A DNA stretch of 8,004 nucleotides from GCA-2718595 sp963935005 (GCA_963935005.1 CAWWAX010000067.1:1-8004); one strand, 5' to 3'. Shown: positions 1 to 6,740, numbered from the stretch's first letter. Program-made: numbers and translations. The notes: generated from the sequence alone by a model not told the origin.

Positions 1-1091
1 ATATCCACAAAATTAAAAACAGTGACGACAACAGAATTCGGTTTCTTGAGTGCAGATCGCACTCGAGCCCTGACTCGTCCTCCATCTATATCTGATATAA
101 TCTTCTCATAATGAACTGGGATAGACTCTCCACATAATGATTCCAAATGGTCCTTCAAAAGCTCATCCTCAAAATCGTTAAGACCAACTTTCTCTTTTGA
201 AACACCGATTTTCTGTCCATAACTCTCAAAGAGTTGGTCAGGGAAAAGACCGCTGAAAATCGCATTCCTGCAGTAAGGCGTTGCGGTTGGTAAAATGGAA
301 TAGTGATAAGATTCCTGGATTTCAAAATAAGGGACCAACAGCGGTGCTATCACTTTCCATTGATCCATCCGGAGGCAATCCAACAGTACAAACATTACTG
401 AAGATTTCCCTAAGATAGGTGCCAAATACTTCCCTACTAGATCCACGGAAAGTGAAGGCCGTCCCTTCCTGGCTCCTTGCATCCATTTCGGATACTCGGA
501 TTTTATCCAGGATCCAAAATCTTTGCGAAGATCAACCAACAGAGATTGTACGGTGTCCAGCAAGCCCTCTTCGTTGGAATATTCGAGACGGACATGCCAA
601 TCGGTCAATTCAATATATAGTTCAGCAAACTCCCTTTCAGTCTCAGCCGTTTGCAGTCTCCGAGAAAGCGTCGGAAAGTGTTCTGCAAAATCTCTGGTCA
701 CATGTTCCTGACGAATTGACGATCCTTCCAGAACCCTTGTGACGGCCGAGAGCACCTGCAGAGGACTGACTGGTTTGAGCAAGTAGTCATCAGCTCTGCG
801 ACCAATAGCCTCCTTCATTGTACGATCTTCTTCGGACTTAGTAACCATAACCACCCTAGTCCTCAAATTCTTTTTACGAACCAGGTCGAGTATCTCCAAT
901 CCACTTCGTCCAGGCATCTGTTCATCAAGAAGAAGCAGGTCATAATTGTGCCTGTCTATAAGTACCAGTGCGTCATCACCATTTGTTATTGCGTCCACGT
1001 GATATCCCCTATCTCTCAAGAACAACAAATGGGGCCTGAGATGGTCGATTTCATCATCAACCCAAAGGATGTGTTTTGGTGATAAGTTCAT
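1..1091 (-). CDS. porX: PorX-like response regulator with PglZ phosphatase domain, C-terminus cut by window edge
   Basis: The first 363 codons are visible; roughly 150 C-terminal residues lie beyond the left edge. Residues about 6-122 are a CheY-like receiver: acidic pair D12-D13, phospho-acceptor D56 in LLLLDEQMPG, T84, and K106 in LLKPVSP. A helical linker (about 125-225) leads into a PglZ domain of the alkaline phosphatase superfamily, with VLLDCLRMDQW (metal-ligand candidate D238) and YSILPTATPYCRNAIFSG, where T271 is the likely catalytic threonine. The visible end reads VVVTVFNFVD, a conserved PorX block. In Bacteroidota, PorX is a cytoplasmic regulator of type IX secretion, and its PglZ domain has phosphodiesterase activity. 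The ATG at 1091 is the first usable start, because the ATG at 1096 meets a stop after one codon; the ribosome site is weak. The gene lies 156 bp downstream of rlmN on the same strand. Identification of the family is firm; a role in secretion here is inference. Confidence 0.93.
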   Translation of the reverse strand, partial: MNLSPKHILWVDDEIDHLRPHLLFLRDRGYHVDAITNGDDALVLIDRHNYDLLLLDEQMPGRSGLEILDLVRKKNLRTRVVMVTKSEEDRTMKEAIGRRADDYLLKPVSPLQVLSAVTRVLEGSSIRQEHVTRDFAEHFPTLSRRLQTAETEREFAELYIELTDWHVRLEYSNEEGLLDTVQSLLVDLRKDFGSWIKSEYPKWMQGARKGRPSLSVDLVGKYLAPILGKSSVMFVLLDCLRMDQWKVIAPLLVPYFEIQESYHYSILPTATPYCRNAIFSGLFPDQLFESYGQKIGVSKEKVGLNDFEDELLKDHLESLCGESIPVHYEKIISDIDGGRVRARVRSALKKPNSVVVTVFNFVD

Positions 1092-1247
1092 AACATATCA
1101 GTCCAACGCCTTAAAGGTCCAAATAGTGTTACAGCTAAAGAGCTGCTCAAATTTTCTTCTAGAAAAGCTATACCGAATCCAACTAGATATACAGCTTTAC
1201 AGTGAGTCCTCTTTCCGCCAAACAGTGCTGTACATGATAACTTAAAA

Positions 1248-2333
1248 TCAACTGTTTGTTTTTTCCAATTGTACAAATGCATGAGCTTTTAGCTGGCCAC
1301 ATGCCGCATCTATATCTCTGCCTCGTGTCTCCCTGACAGCCACTGAAACACCCCTCTTCTGAAGTCTGTTTGCAAACTCTTGAATCCTCCCTTGCTTCGA
1401 AGAAGTCCAATCATTCTGAGGAATGGGATTAAAAGGAATTAAATTGACGAAAGCATGCAATCGAAGAGCGATTTCTCCCAAGGGATCGATAAGATCCAAA
1501 CCATCATTGACTCCTTCGATCATGGTATACTCCAGGGTAACTCGTCTACCTTTATCTTTTTTGAAATCCTCTATAGCCTGCAGAACCTCTGGTAACGCAT
1601 AGCGCAACTCCAGGGGTATTAGCTGGCTCCTCAGGTCACTTACCGGTGAATGGAGTGACAATGCCAATCCAAATTGTTCTGGACGTTTTCCTAGTGCAAC
1701 AATTCCTGGAACAAATCCAACCGTTGAAATAGTAATTCGACGAGCACCCACCCTGTAACCTTGGTTCAGAATCGTCAAAGAATTTGGAAGAGCACGCCTG
1801 TTTGCAAGGGGCTCGCCCATACCCATAAACACAATATTAGTTATGGAGCCATATTCCTGTTCCCGTGCCCAACGCTGCGAAGCACGATACTGGCCTACAA
1901 TCTCTCCAGCTGTAAGTTGTCTCTTGAATCCTCCCCAGCCTGTAGCACAAAAAGTGCATCCCATTGCACAACCCACTTGAGAAGAAATGCACAGTGTAAG
2001 CCGCCGATCTGCTGGGATCAGCACGGACTCTATTAATTCCCCATCTTTAAGGAGCCAGAGATGTTTGGCGGTGCCATCCTGGCTGACTTGCAATAATTTA
2101 GCAGCCGGCTGATCTATCTCAAAAGCATCCTCGAGAGCTGTCCGTTCCTTTTCAGGCAAATTTGTCATTTCTATAAAGTCATTGGCCAACCCATCATACA
2201 ACCAAGACTCTACTTGTCCGATACGGTAATCGGGTTGACCTCTTTTAAAGAAATGTTCACCTAATGACAAACGTAGTTTCTCTGGAGTCATTGAAAGTAG
2301 GTCGAGCCTTACCTTTGTGGAGGACGCACTCAT
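1248..2333 (-). CDS. rlmN: Dual-specificity 23S rRNA / tRNA adenine-C2 methyltransferase RlmN (radical SAM)
   Basis: The 361-residue length is normal for RlmN, which makes m2A2503 in 23S rRNA and m2A37 in some tRNAs using two SAM molecules and a [4Fe-4S] cluster. The cluster motif CxxxCxxC is C122, C126, C129 in GCAMGCTFCATG. SAM-binding GMGEPL is at 171-176, and ISTVGFVPG and LALSLHSP follow at 202-230. C345 in DIDAACGQL matches the cysteine that carries the methyl group in E. coli RlmN, and C115 lies upstream of the cluster as expected. The N-terminal accessory domain is at about 12-100. The ATG at 2333 has a good Shine-Dalgarno, AGGGAG at 2345-2340 with six bases spacing, which supports this start. 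The gene is 60 bp downstream of the TonB-like gene and may share its transcript. The related Cfr protein methylates C8, but overall motifs and housekeeping context favour RlmN. Confidence 0.97.
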   Translation of the reverse strand: MSASSTKVRLDLLSMTPEKLRLSLGEHFFKRGQPDYRIGQVESWLYDGLANDFIEMTNLPEKERTALEDAFEIDQPAAKLLQVSQDGTAKHLWLLKDGELIESVLIPADRRLTLCISSQVGCAMGCTFCATGWGGFKRQLTAGEIVGQYRASQRWAREQEYGSITNIVFMGMGEPLANRRALPNSLTILNQGYRVGARRITISTVGFVPGIVALGKRPEQFGLALSLHSPVSDLRSQLIPLELRYALPEVLQAIEDFKKDKGRRVTLEYTMIEGVNDGLDLIDPLGEIALRLHAFVNLIPFNPIPQNDWTSSKQGRIQEFANRLQKRGVSVAVRETRGRDIDAACGQLKAHAFVQLEKTNS

Positions 2334-2393
2334 TCTCTACTCCCTGAAAATGTAATGATACAATGATGATTCTTACTGTCTATCTGGACCCAA

Positions 2394-3044
2394 CTACATT
2401 CTAATAGTGTAAAAAAACCAACTGCTGACCGCCTTGCCAGCTCTTGTGGCTGGATCAAATATCCACTCTGTCGCTTGTTCAATCAACTGACTATAAAAGC
2501 TACTGCTCATAGTAGGAGATACTATTCGAGTAGAATCCGAGACGACTCGACCCTCTTCATCTATAAATACTCCAATTTCAATCTCTTCAATATCCAGTCC
2601 CCCAATAAATTGAGGGACCACTATCCCTCTAGGTAAAGGAGGTGTAGTGGGAGTCGATCTGGCTCCAAGACCTTGGTTTCCAGCAGTAGGGATAGTTAAA
2701 AGCGATCTTTCTTTAGCATAACCCAGAACATCTGAAAATGGTGACGATACTTCGATCGAAGGTATGACTTCCATTTCCACACTAGGTAGTACCTCTAAAA
2801 CAATTCTGGGGGTCACTGGCCTGACCACTTGATTTTGAGCTGGAGGCTGTATTCTAACAACCTGAATCACACTCAATTCACTTTGGTCACCTGAATTGTC
2901 AACACCTTGATTATCTGCAGCAGGGAGGGTAAAGATCTCCTCTCCCCACCAATAAATCGAAAGTGTGAGGTGTAGCATCACAGATAGCACAAAACTAATC
3001 AGCCACACCTTGCTTTCTCGAAAGCGTCTGTCAGAATTTCTCAC
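2394..3044 (-). CDS. TonB-like energy transducer with C-terminal TonB domain
   Basis: This is a 216-residue protein with TonB architecture. The basic N-terminus is followed by one membrane segment at about 13-32 (VWLISFVLSVMLHLTLSIYW), so the rest should be periplasmic. The linker is rich in Pro, Val, Glu and Ser rather than the Pro-Lys repeats of classical TonB, and carries a tandem octad, LEVLPSVE then MEVIPSIE (83-98). Residues about 145-216 resemble a TonB C-terminal domain: IEIGVFIDEEGRVVSDSTRI, then ATEWIFDPATRAGKAV and a final strand FFYTIRM. Such proteins pass proton-motive energy from ExbB/ExbD to outer-membrane receptors, but neither partner is present here. The start is GTG at 3044; the frame is closed by TAA at 3065-3063 and no ATG is available, although GTG at codon 13 is a weaker alternative. 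The C-terminal domain is divergent, so exact function is uncertain. Confidence 0.75.
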   Translation of the reverse strand: MRNSDRRFRESKVWLISFVLSVMLHLTLSIYWWGEEIFTLPAADNQGVDNSGDQSELSVIQVVRIQPPAQNQVVRPVTPRIVLEVLPSVEMEVIPSIEVSSPFSDVLGYAKERSLLTIPTAGNQGLGARSTPTTPPLPRGIVVPQFIGGLDIEEIEIGVFIDEEGRVVSDSTRIVSPTMSSSFYSQLIEQATEWIFDPATRAGKAVSSWFFYTIRM

Positions 3045-3061
3045 TCTGAGACCATGAACAT
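3041..3061 (-). other. Possible six-codon leader ORF overlapping the GTG start of the TonB-like gene
   Basis: An ATG at 3061 opens a mini-ORF, MFMVSE followed by TGA at 3043-3041. AGGT lies four bases upstream of this ATG, a better ribosome site than anything in front of the GTG at 3044. The stop overlaps the GTG as GTGA, the geometry of translational coupling. It may help load ribosomes on the TonB-like gene, or may be chance. This is inference only. Confidence 0.25.
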
Positions 3062-3230
3062 TTTACCTAAAGAAATGACTTCTTCCATATTTCTTCCTTC
3101 ACTAGTGGCATTACCAAGAATTACTTTCCATTACAAAGCTCAACAGCACTTGCCACGCTATTTCCTCTTATACAAGTTCCACTTCTCCCATAGGAATTGA
3201 CAAGTGCACATTTAAGAGCCAAAACTAACT
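3045..3230. promoter_or_regulatory. Divergent intergenic control region between the TonB-like gene and hemQ
   Basis: This 186-bp gap separates two outward-facing genes, so it must hold the promoters for the minus-strand tonB-like/rlmN side and the plus-strand hemQ cluster. A perfect TTGACA occurs at 3197-3202 on the plus strand, but no acceptable -10 lies 16-18 bp downstream, so I do not call a promoter. Neither gene start has a strong Shine-Dalgarno. The most ordered element is the ATTAC triplet at 3110-3134, described separately. GTGGCA (3105-3110) and TGCCAC (3151-3156) form a loose inverted repeat around it, and CACTAGTG (3100-3107) is an 8-bp palindrome. Confidence 0.55.
3110..3134. repeat. 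Three ATTAC direct repeats with exact 10-bp period, candidate operator
   Basis: ATTAC occurs at 3110-3114, 3120-3124 and 3130-3134, so the copies fall on one face of the helix. The first and third extend to CATTACCAAG and CATTACAAAG, nine matches of ten, while the middle copy is AATTACTTTC. It sits in the divergent gap, about 66 bp from the TonB-like GTG and 97 bp from the hemQ ATG. Helically phased direct repeats are common for response regulators and other cooperative regulators. The regulator is unknown, and chance in AT-rich DNA is possible. Confidence 0.4.
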
Positions 3231-4052
3231 ATGAGTGAATCAGACCAGAACTTCCCCAAGGGTATCAGAACCAATTACCCAAAACGTCCCACCATCGACG
3301 AAGATGCTTGGTCTAAAATTCGGGCTTCACAAGAGCGAATGAAGGATCGAGAGTTCGTTCGCTTTTCAGTATTCAAAGTCGACCCTAGTTGGCGACGACT
3401 TGCGGCCGATGAACGTAAAAGCCACAAGGACGAGTTTGAAACTCTAATAGCTACAAAAGTGCGGGAGATGATGATCTATTCGTATGCCTTGGTTGGGACA
3501 CGAGGAGATGCGGATTTCGTCCTCTGGCAAGCCAGTAAAGACCTAGATCAACTCCATGATTTAGCTTCTACTATAAACCATAGCAAGTTAGGCGGGTATC
3601 TATCCCTCCCATATTCTTACTTTGCCATGACCAAGCGGTCAATTTATTTGAACCGTTATGAAGAAGAATACATCTCGCAGTATGGAGGAGAGGAAACTCT
3701 CGACACTGCTCGCATTGCTATCAATCCCCAGGGTTCAAAATACCTATTTGTCTACCCAATGGTGAAAACAAGGGATTGGTATAAACTCTCCCACGAAGAC
3801 CGGCAGCGTATGATGGACGAACATATCCGAGTAGGACACAAATGGCCGGACGTAAAGTTGAACACCACATATTCCTATGGTTTAGATGACCAGGAATTCG
3901 TGGTCGCCTTTGAAGGGGATCATCCTGGTCGCTTTCTGGATTTATTAATGGCTCTTCGTTTAACTGAAGCTTCCGCCTACACCCTGTTCGACGTACCAGC
4001 GTTTACCGGACTAGCAAGATCTTTAAGGGATACGTTGAACTCCTTAGGATAA
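3231..4052 (+). CDS. hemQ: HemQ / coproheme decarboxylase (chlorite dismutase family)
   Basis: This is a 273-residue member of the chlorite dismutase superfamily, clearly of HemQ/ChdC type. HemQ oxidatively decarboxylates two propionates of coproheme III to give heme b, using hydrogen peroxide, in the coproporphyrin-dependent pathway. The first ferredoxin-like half spans about 40-140 (FVRFSVFKVDPSWRRL through YSYFAMTKRSIYL) and the second about 170-270. YPMVKTRDWY contains Y175 and K179, matching the radical-forming tyrosine and propionate-binding lysine of characterised HemQ proteins. MMDEHIRVGHKWP gives H203 as the proximal heme ligand, followed by NTTYSYGLDDQEFVVAFE, a family signature. 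A polar N-terminal extension of about 35 residues precedes the fold, there is no signal peptide, and the protein should be cytoplasmic. The ribosome site is weak; the ATG at 3231 is the most upstream sensible start. It leads a cluster whose next gene uses heme b, which supports the assignment. Confidence 0.93.
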   Translation: MSESDQNFPKGIRTNYPKRPTIDEDAWSKIRASQERMKDREFVRFSVFKVDPSWRRLAADERKSHKDEFETLIATKVREMMIYSYALVGTRGDADFVLWQASKDLDQLHDLASTINHSKLGGYLSLPYSYFAMTKRSIYLNRYEEEYISQYGGEETLDTARIAINPQGSKYLFVYPMVKTRDWYKLSHEDRQRMMDEHIRVGHKWPDVKLNTTYSYGLDDQEFVVAFEGDHPGRFLDLLMALRLTEASAYTLFDVPAFTGLARSLRDTLNSLG

Positions 4053-4068
4053 AAGTGCTGTAGTGACT

Positions 4069-4968
4069 ATGAAAGAAACCGATATATCAACTAGTAACCA
4101 AAGTTCTCTAAAATCCAAAATGGTCAGTTTCTATAAGCTGACCAAGCCAGGGATCACCCTGTATGTCATGCTCACGGCTGGGGCCAGTCACTATGTCGCC
4201 GTTCAAGGAAACGTTGTGCCCCAGACCCTAGTAGCAACGTTAGTTGGAATATTATTGGGATCAGCTGGATCTCTTTCTCTTAATCAATACTTGGAACGAG
4301 ATGTAGACGCGTTGATGATCCGAACCCAATCCCGCCCATTACCTTCAGGCCATCTGAAACCATACGAAGCGTTATTCTTTGGTCTGACTTTAGTATTAAC
4401 GGGTACCGTTTACCTGACCCTGACCGTGGGCGGGTTGCCCGCGTTTCTAATGGCTCTGTCAGCTGGAATATATCTTTTTGTCTACACTCCACTCAAAACA
4501 AGATCTTACTTAGCTACTTTAGTTGGAGCCATCCCTGGTGCCCTTCCTGTGTTGATAGGTTGGAGTGCCGCTACCGGAAATATAGAGTTTGGATCCGTAC
4601 TAATCTTCGGTATCGCATTCCTGTGGCAGTTGCCCCACGTCCTCGCTCTCAGTTGGTTGCTCAGAGAGGACTACAGTAAAGTCGGTTTTTTGCTGACCCC
4701 CCCAACAGATCCCCAAGGGCAACGAATCGGCAGGCACATGGTCTACCACTCGGCTTCACTTTTGTTTGTTAGTGGACTACCCACCCTAATAGGCATAACT
4801 GGAGGACTATACCTGCTGGGAGCGGTAATCCTGGGGATAGTAACGCTAACACTATCAGTTTCAGCTGCAATAAAAATGTCTGAAGTATCTGCCAGAAAAA
4901 TATTCTTGTGGTCACTTCTTTACCAGCCTTTCTTACTCAGCCTGCTCCTGATTGACTCGATTCGCTAA
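4069..4968 (+). CDS. ctaB: Heme o synthase (protoheme IX farnesyltransferase)
   Basis: This is a membrane UbiA-family prenyltransferase that transfers farnesyl from farnesyl diphosphate to heme b, giving heme o for heme-copper oxidases. About 299 residues and some eight to nine hydrophobic segments fit the family. Numbering from the GTG at 4063, the first Asp-rich site is NQYLERDVDALMIRTQSRPL (N74, D80, D82). The second loop is YTPLKTRSYLATLVGAIPGA (141-160), and the heme o synthase signature WQLPHVLALSWLLREDY lies at 188-204. These separate it from UbiA, MenA and chlorophyll synthase relatives. I chose the ATG at 4069, 16 bp after the hemQ stop; GTG at 4063 in the same frame would add two residues. 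Neither has a strong Shine-Dalgarno, so coupling to hemQ translation is plausible. Its position directly after hemQ places product and substrate side by side. The symbol cyoE is used for the same enzyme elsewhere. Confidence 0.95.
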   Translation: MKETDISTSNQSSLKSKMVSFYKLTKPGITLYVMLTAGASHYVAVQGNVVPQTLVATLVGILLGSAGSLSLNQYLERDVDALMIRTQSRPLPSGHLKPYEALFFGLTLVLTGTVYLTLTVGGLPAFLMALSAGIYLFVYTPLKTRSYLATLVGAIPGALPVLIGWSAATGNIEFGSVLIFGIAFLWQLPHVLALSWLLREDYSKVGFLLTPPTDPQGQRIGRHMVYHSASLLFVSGLPTLIGITGGLYLLGAVILGIVTLTLSVSAAIKMSEVSARKIFLWSLLYQPFLLSLLLIDSIR

Positions 4969-4989
4969 CAATTTCACCTGAGAGCATTC

Positions 4990-6183
4990 ATGTTGCACAA
5001 ACTATTTTTGACTATGCTTTTATCTTCTGCTGTATGTTCCCAAACCCTTGTGGGACAAGATAATAAACGCCCAAGAGCAAGAGACCTTGGTATCGAAGTT
5101 GGTATTTTTTCTCCAGGGACATTGAATGCCATTACAGACGTCGCGGGTGTCCGTGTCAGTCACGTTACCGTAGAAAATGGAGATGACATCAACACTGGTG
5201 TTACTGCTATTTATCCTCACAACGGGAGTATCTATCATGATCGCGTCCCTGCCGCCATCCATGTGGGAAACGGCTATGGAAAACTTTTAGGAGTCACTCA
5301 GATACGCGAGCTTGGCGAGCTCGAAACGCCGATACTGTTGACATGCACACTATGTGTTTGGCAGGTCGCAGACGCAATGGTCGAATGGCTACTTGAACAG
5401 CCAGGCATGGAAAATGTACGATCCCTCAATGCTGTAGTAGGTGAAACCAATGATGGAGGACTCAACAACATCAGGAGTCGTCCGATCAAAAATGAACATG
5501 TTAGGCAAGCCTTGACAACCGCCCAATCTGGCCCCGTGGAGGAAGGATCTGTAGGGGCTGGAAAAGGCACCAGAGCTTTTGGGTGGAAAGGTGGTATAGG
5601 AACCAGCAGTAGAGTCTTACCTGAAAGTTTAGGAGGGTTCACAACTGGAGTACTGGTGCAATCTAATTTCGGTGGAATATTAACGATTAATGGAGCTCCG
5701 GTCGGCCAAGAAATGGGCCGCTACTCCTTCAAGGAAAACCTCGGTCTCAGCAAACACCCCCCAATTAAAGATTCGGATATGTCTGGTTGGGACAGTGCTG
5801 ATGAAGGCCAAGGATCTATAATGATTGTCCTAGCTACCGACGCACCCCTTTCTCCCCTTAAGCTGGAGAGACTCGCAAGAAGGGCAATAATGGGACTAGC
5901 CAGGACTGGTTCATTCGCTGGCAACGGAAGTGGGGATTACGTAATTGCCTTCTCTACGGCTAACGAGGTGCGTCGACCACAGAATCACTCTGTACTGCAG
6001 TTAAAAGAAATCTCTAATGACCAAATGTCTGCCCTGTTCCAAAGTGCTGTAGAAAGCACCGAAGAAGCTATCTACAACTCCATTCTGAAAGCGACTACGG
6101 TTTCCGCAATGGGGAGAACTGCAGATGCTATAGATCTAAATATTCTTGCCGAAATCCTGAGGAGATTCAACGTTACGCCCTAA
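4990..6183 (+). CDS. Secreted S58/DmpA-family (P1 family) aminopeptidase
   Basis: This 397-residue protein belongs to the DmpA/BapA self-processing N-terminal nucleophile hydrolases, which act as aminopeptidases or amidases on small peptides, sometimes beta- or D-configured. Residues 1-22 look like a Sec signal peptide (MLHKLFLTMLLSSAVC...), with cleavage likely near 18-23; C16 is not in a good lipobox. Family landmarks follow in order: RDLGIEVGIFSPG (31-43), AITDVAGVRVSH, AAIHVGNGYGK, VVGETNDGGLN (149-159), GAGKGTRAFGWKGGIGTSSR, VQSNFGG (N225), and EGQGSIMIVLATDAPL. Autocleavage is expected between G275 and S276, leaving S276 as the new N-terminal nucleophile. GNGSGDYVIAFST (311-323) supplies the second active-site serine region. 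The ATG at 4990 has GAGAG five bases upstream, 21 bp after the heme o synthase stop, so it is probably in the same operon. Substrate cannot be predicted; no heme link is known to me. Confidence 0.93.
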   Translation: MLHKLFLTMLLSSAVCSQTLVGQDNKRPRARDLGIEVGIFSPGTLNAITDVAGVRVSHVTVENGDDINTGVTAIYPHNGSIYHDRVPAAIHVGNGYGKLLGVTQIRELGELETPILLTCTLCVWQVADAMVEWLLEQPGMENVRSLNAVVGETNDGGLNNIRSRPIKNEHVRQALTTAQSGPVEEGSVGAGKGTRAFGWKGGIGTSSRVLPESLGGFTTGVLVQSNFGGILTINGAPVGQEMGRYSFKENLGLSKHPPIKDSDMSGWDSADEGQGSIMIVLATDAPLSPLKLERLARRAIMGLARTGSFAGNGSGDYVIAFSTANEVRRPQNHSVLQLKEISNDQMSALFQSAVESTEEAIYNSILKATTVSAMGRTADAIDLNILAEILRRFNVTP

Positions 6184-6190
6184 ATGATCA

Positions 6191-6212
6191 TCTATCTAGT
6201 AGGTAGCATAGA
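6191..6212 (+). terminator. Weak hairpin in the convergent gap, possible terminator of the plus-strand cluster
   Basis: The gap between the peptidase stop and the thioredoxin-like stop contains TCTAT...ATAGA, extended inward by CTA/TAG with one bulged C and a GTAGG loop. That gives eight base pairs, mostly A-T, followed by CTTTTC at 6213-6218. The T-run is short and the stem GC-poor, so this is a weak intrinsic terminator at best. On the minus strand no T-run follows, so it is unlikely to serve the typA side. Confidence 0.3.
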
Positions 6213-6221
6213 CTTTTCAAA

Positions 6222-6740
6222 CTAGGAAATAGAGTCCATCAGCTCTAAAAGCTCACTAATCAGAGTTTCCCCCTTATCTTTAGCATAATAACGTCGAGTG
6301 TGCATAGAGCGCTCTTCGGAAGTCATATTAATCCCCGTCTCCATAAACCATTCCTGTATGGGCCTGGGCCTGGGGCCCCACCATCCCTTTTCCATAAAAT
6401 TCTCGTCTAGTAGGATCACTATCGGGATAGACCGACTTCTACCGTTAGTTAAATGGGCATCCATAATATCTAAATTCTCGTCTCTCGGTAGAACCCTAAG
6501 GGTCACATTAGAGGCCTTGGCTGCTAAACAGGCCACCACTGGAACCAAATTGACTGCATCACCGCACCAGTCTTCTGAAAGCACTAACAAGTGCCAATTC
6601 CTGACACTACTTTCCAACTCCCTCAGGGCATGCTCTGAAATCCTGGCCCGTTCATAGACTTGATGCCACAATTCTTTATTCTTCTGCACAGTTTCAAGGT
6701 ATTCAGAAAATTCCAGACCTCTCGTGTAATGGTCTTGCAT
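6222..6740 (-). CDS. Thioredoxin-fold protein with single-cysteine WCGD site
   Basis: This 172-residue protein resembles the Thioredoxin_9 family of small bacterial thioredoxin-like proteins. A helical N-terminus (about 8-48) precedes the first beta strand, HLLVLSEDWCGDA, where the redox site is W58-C59-G60-D61 instead of WCGPC. The resolving cysteine is replaced by Asp; C71 is the only other cysteine. RVLPRDENLDIMDAHLTNG follows, then SIPIVILLDEN with the cis-proline candidate P106, then a conserved-looking WWGPRPRPIQEW (120-131). No signal peptide is seen, so it should be cytoplasmic. The ATG at 6740 shares its A with the typA stop (TGATG), indicating translational coupling, and no Shine-Dalgarno is needed or seen. 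Classic disulfide exchange is unlikely; a monothiol redox, chaperone or binding role is possible. Function is not established for the family as far as I know. Confidence 0.85.
   Translation of the reverse strand: MQDHYTRGLEFSEYLETVQKNKELWHQVYERARISEHALRELESSVRNWHLLVLSEDWCGDAVNLVPVVACLAAKASNVTLRVLPRDENLDIMDAHLTNGRSRSIPIVILLDENFMEKGWWGPRPRPIQEWFMETGINMTSEERSMHTRRYYAKDKGETLISELLELMDSIS

Noticed and set aside
419..742. 107-codon open frame on the plus strand
   Set aside because: It is antisense to the PglZ-linker part of the PorX-like gene, which has strong family motifs; the product shows no domain and no ribosome site was noted.
1190..1235. Inverted repeat TACAGC...GCTGTA in the rlmN-porX gap, considered as a terminator
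   Set aside because: Only six base pairs with a loop of more than 30 bases and no following T-run.
2334..2393. ATCATTGT/ATCATTAC imperfect repeat between the TonB-like gene and rlmN, containing another CATTAC
   Set aside because: Only one ATTAC copy is present, without the 10-bp phasing seen at 3110-3134, so it is not counted as a further operator.
3197..3202. Perfect TTGACA -35 box upstream of hemQ
   Set aside because: No -10-like hexamer at 16-18 bp; the nearest TAACTA runs into the start codon. FCB primary sigma factors also often use other motifs, so this may be chance.
4685..4704. T6 and C7 homopolymers in heme o synthase, possible slippage or frameshift site
   Set aside because: The frame is intact and the residues GFLLTPPTDPQG fit the family, so no frameshift is needed. 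It is only a spot where sequencing or replication errors could occur.
6359..6382. GC-rich block with GGGGCCCC palindrome and repeated GGCCTG units
   Set aside because: It is coding for the WWGPRPRPIQEW segment of the thioredoxin-like protein; codon choice for Pro and Arg explains the pattern.
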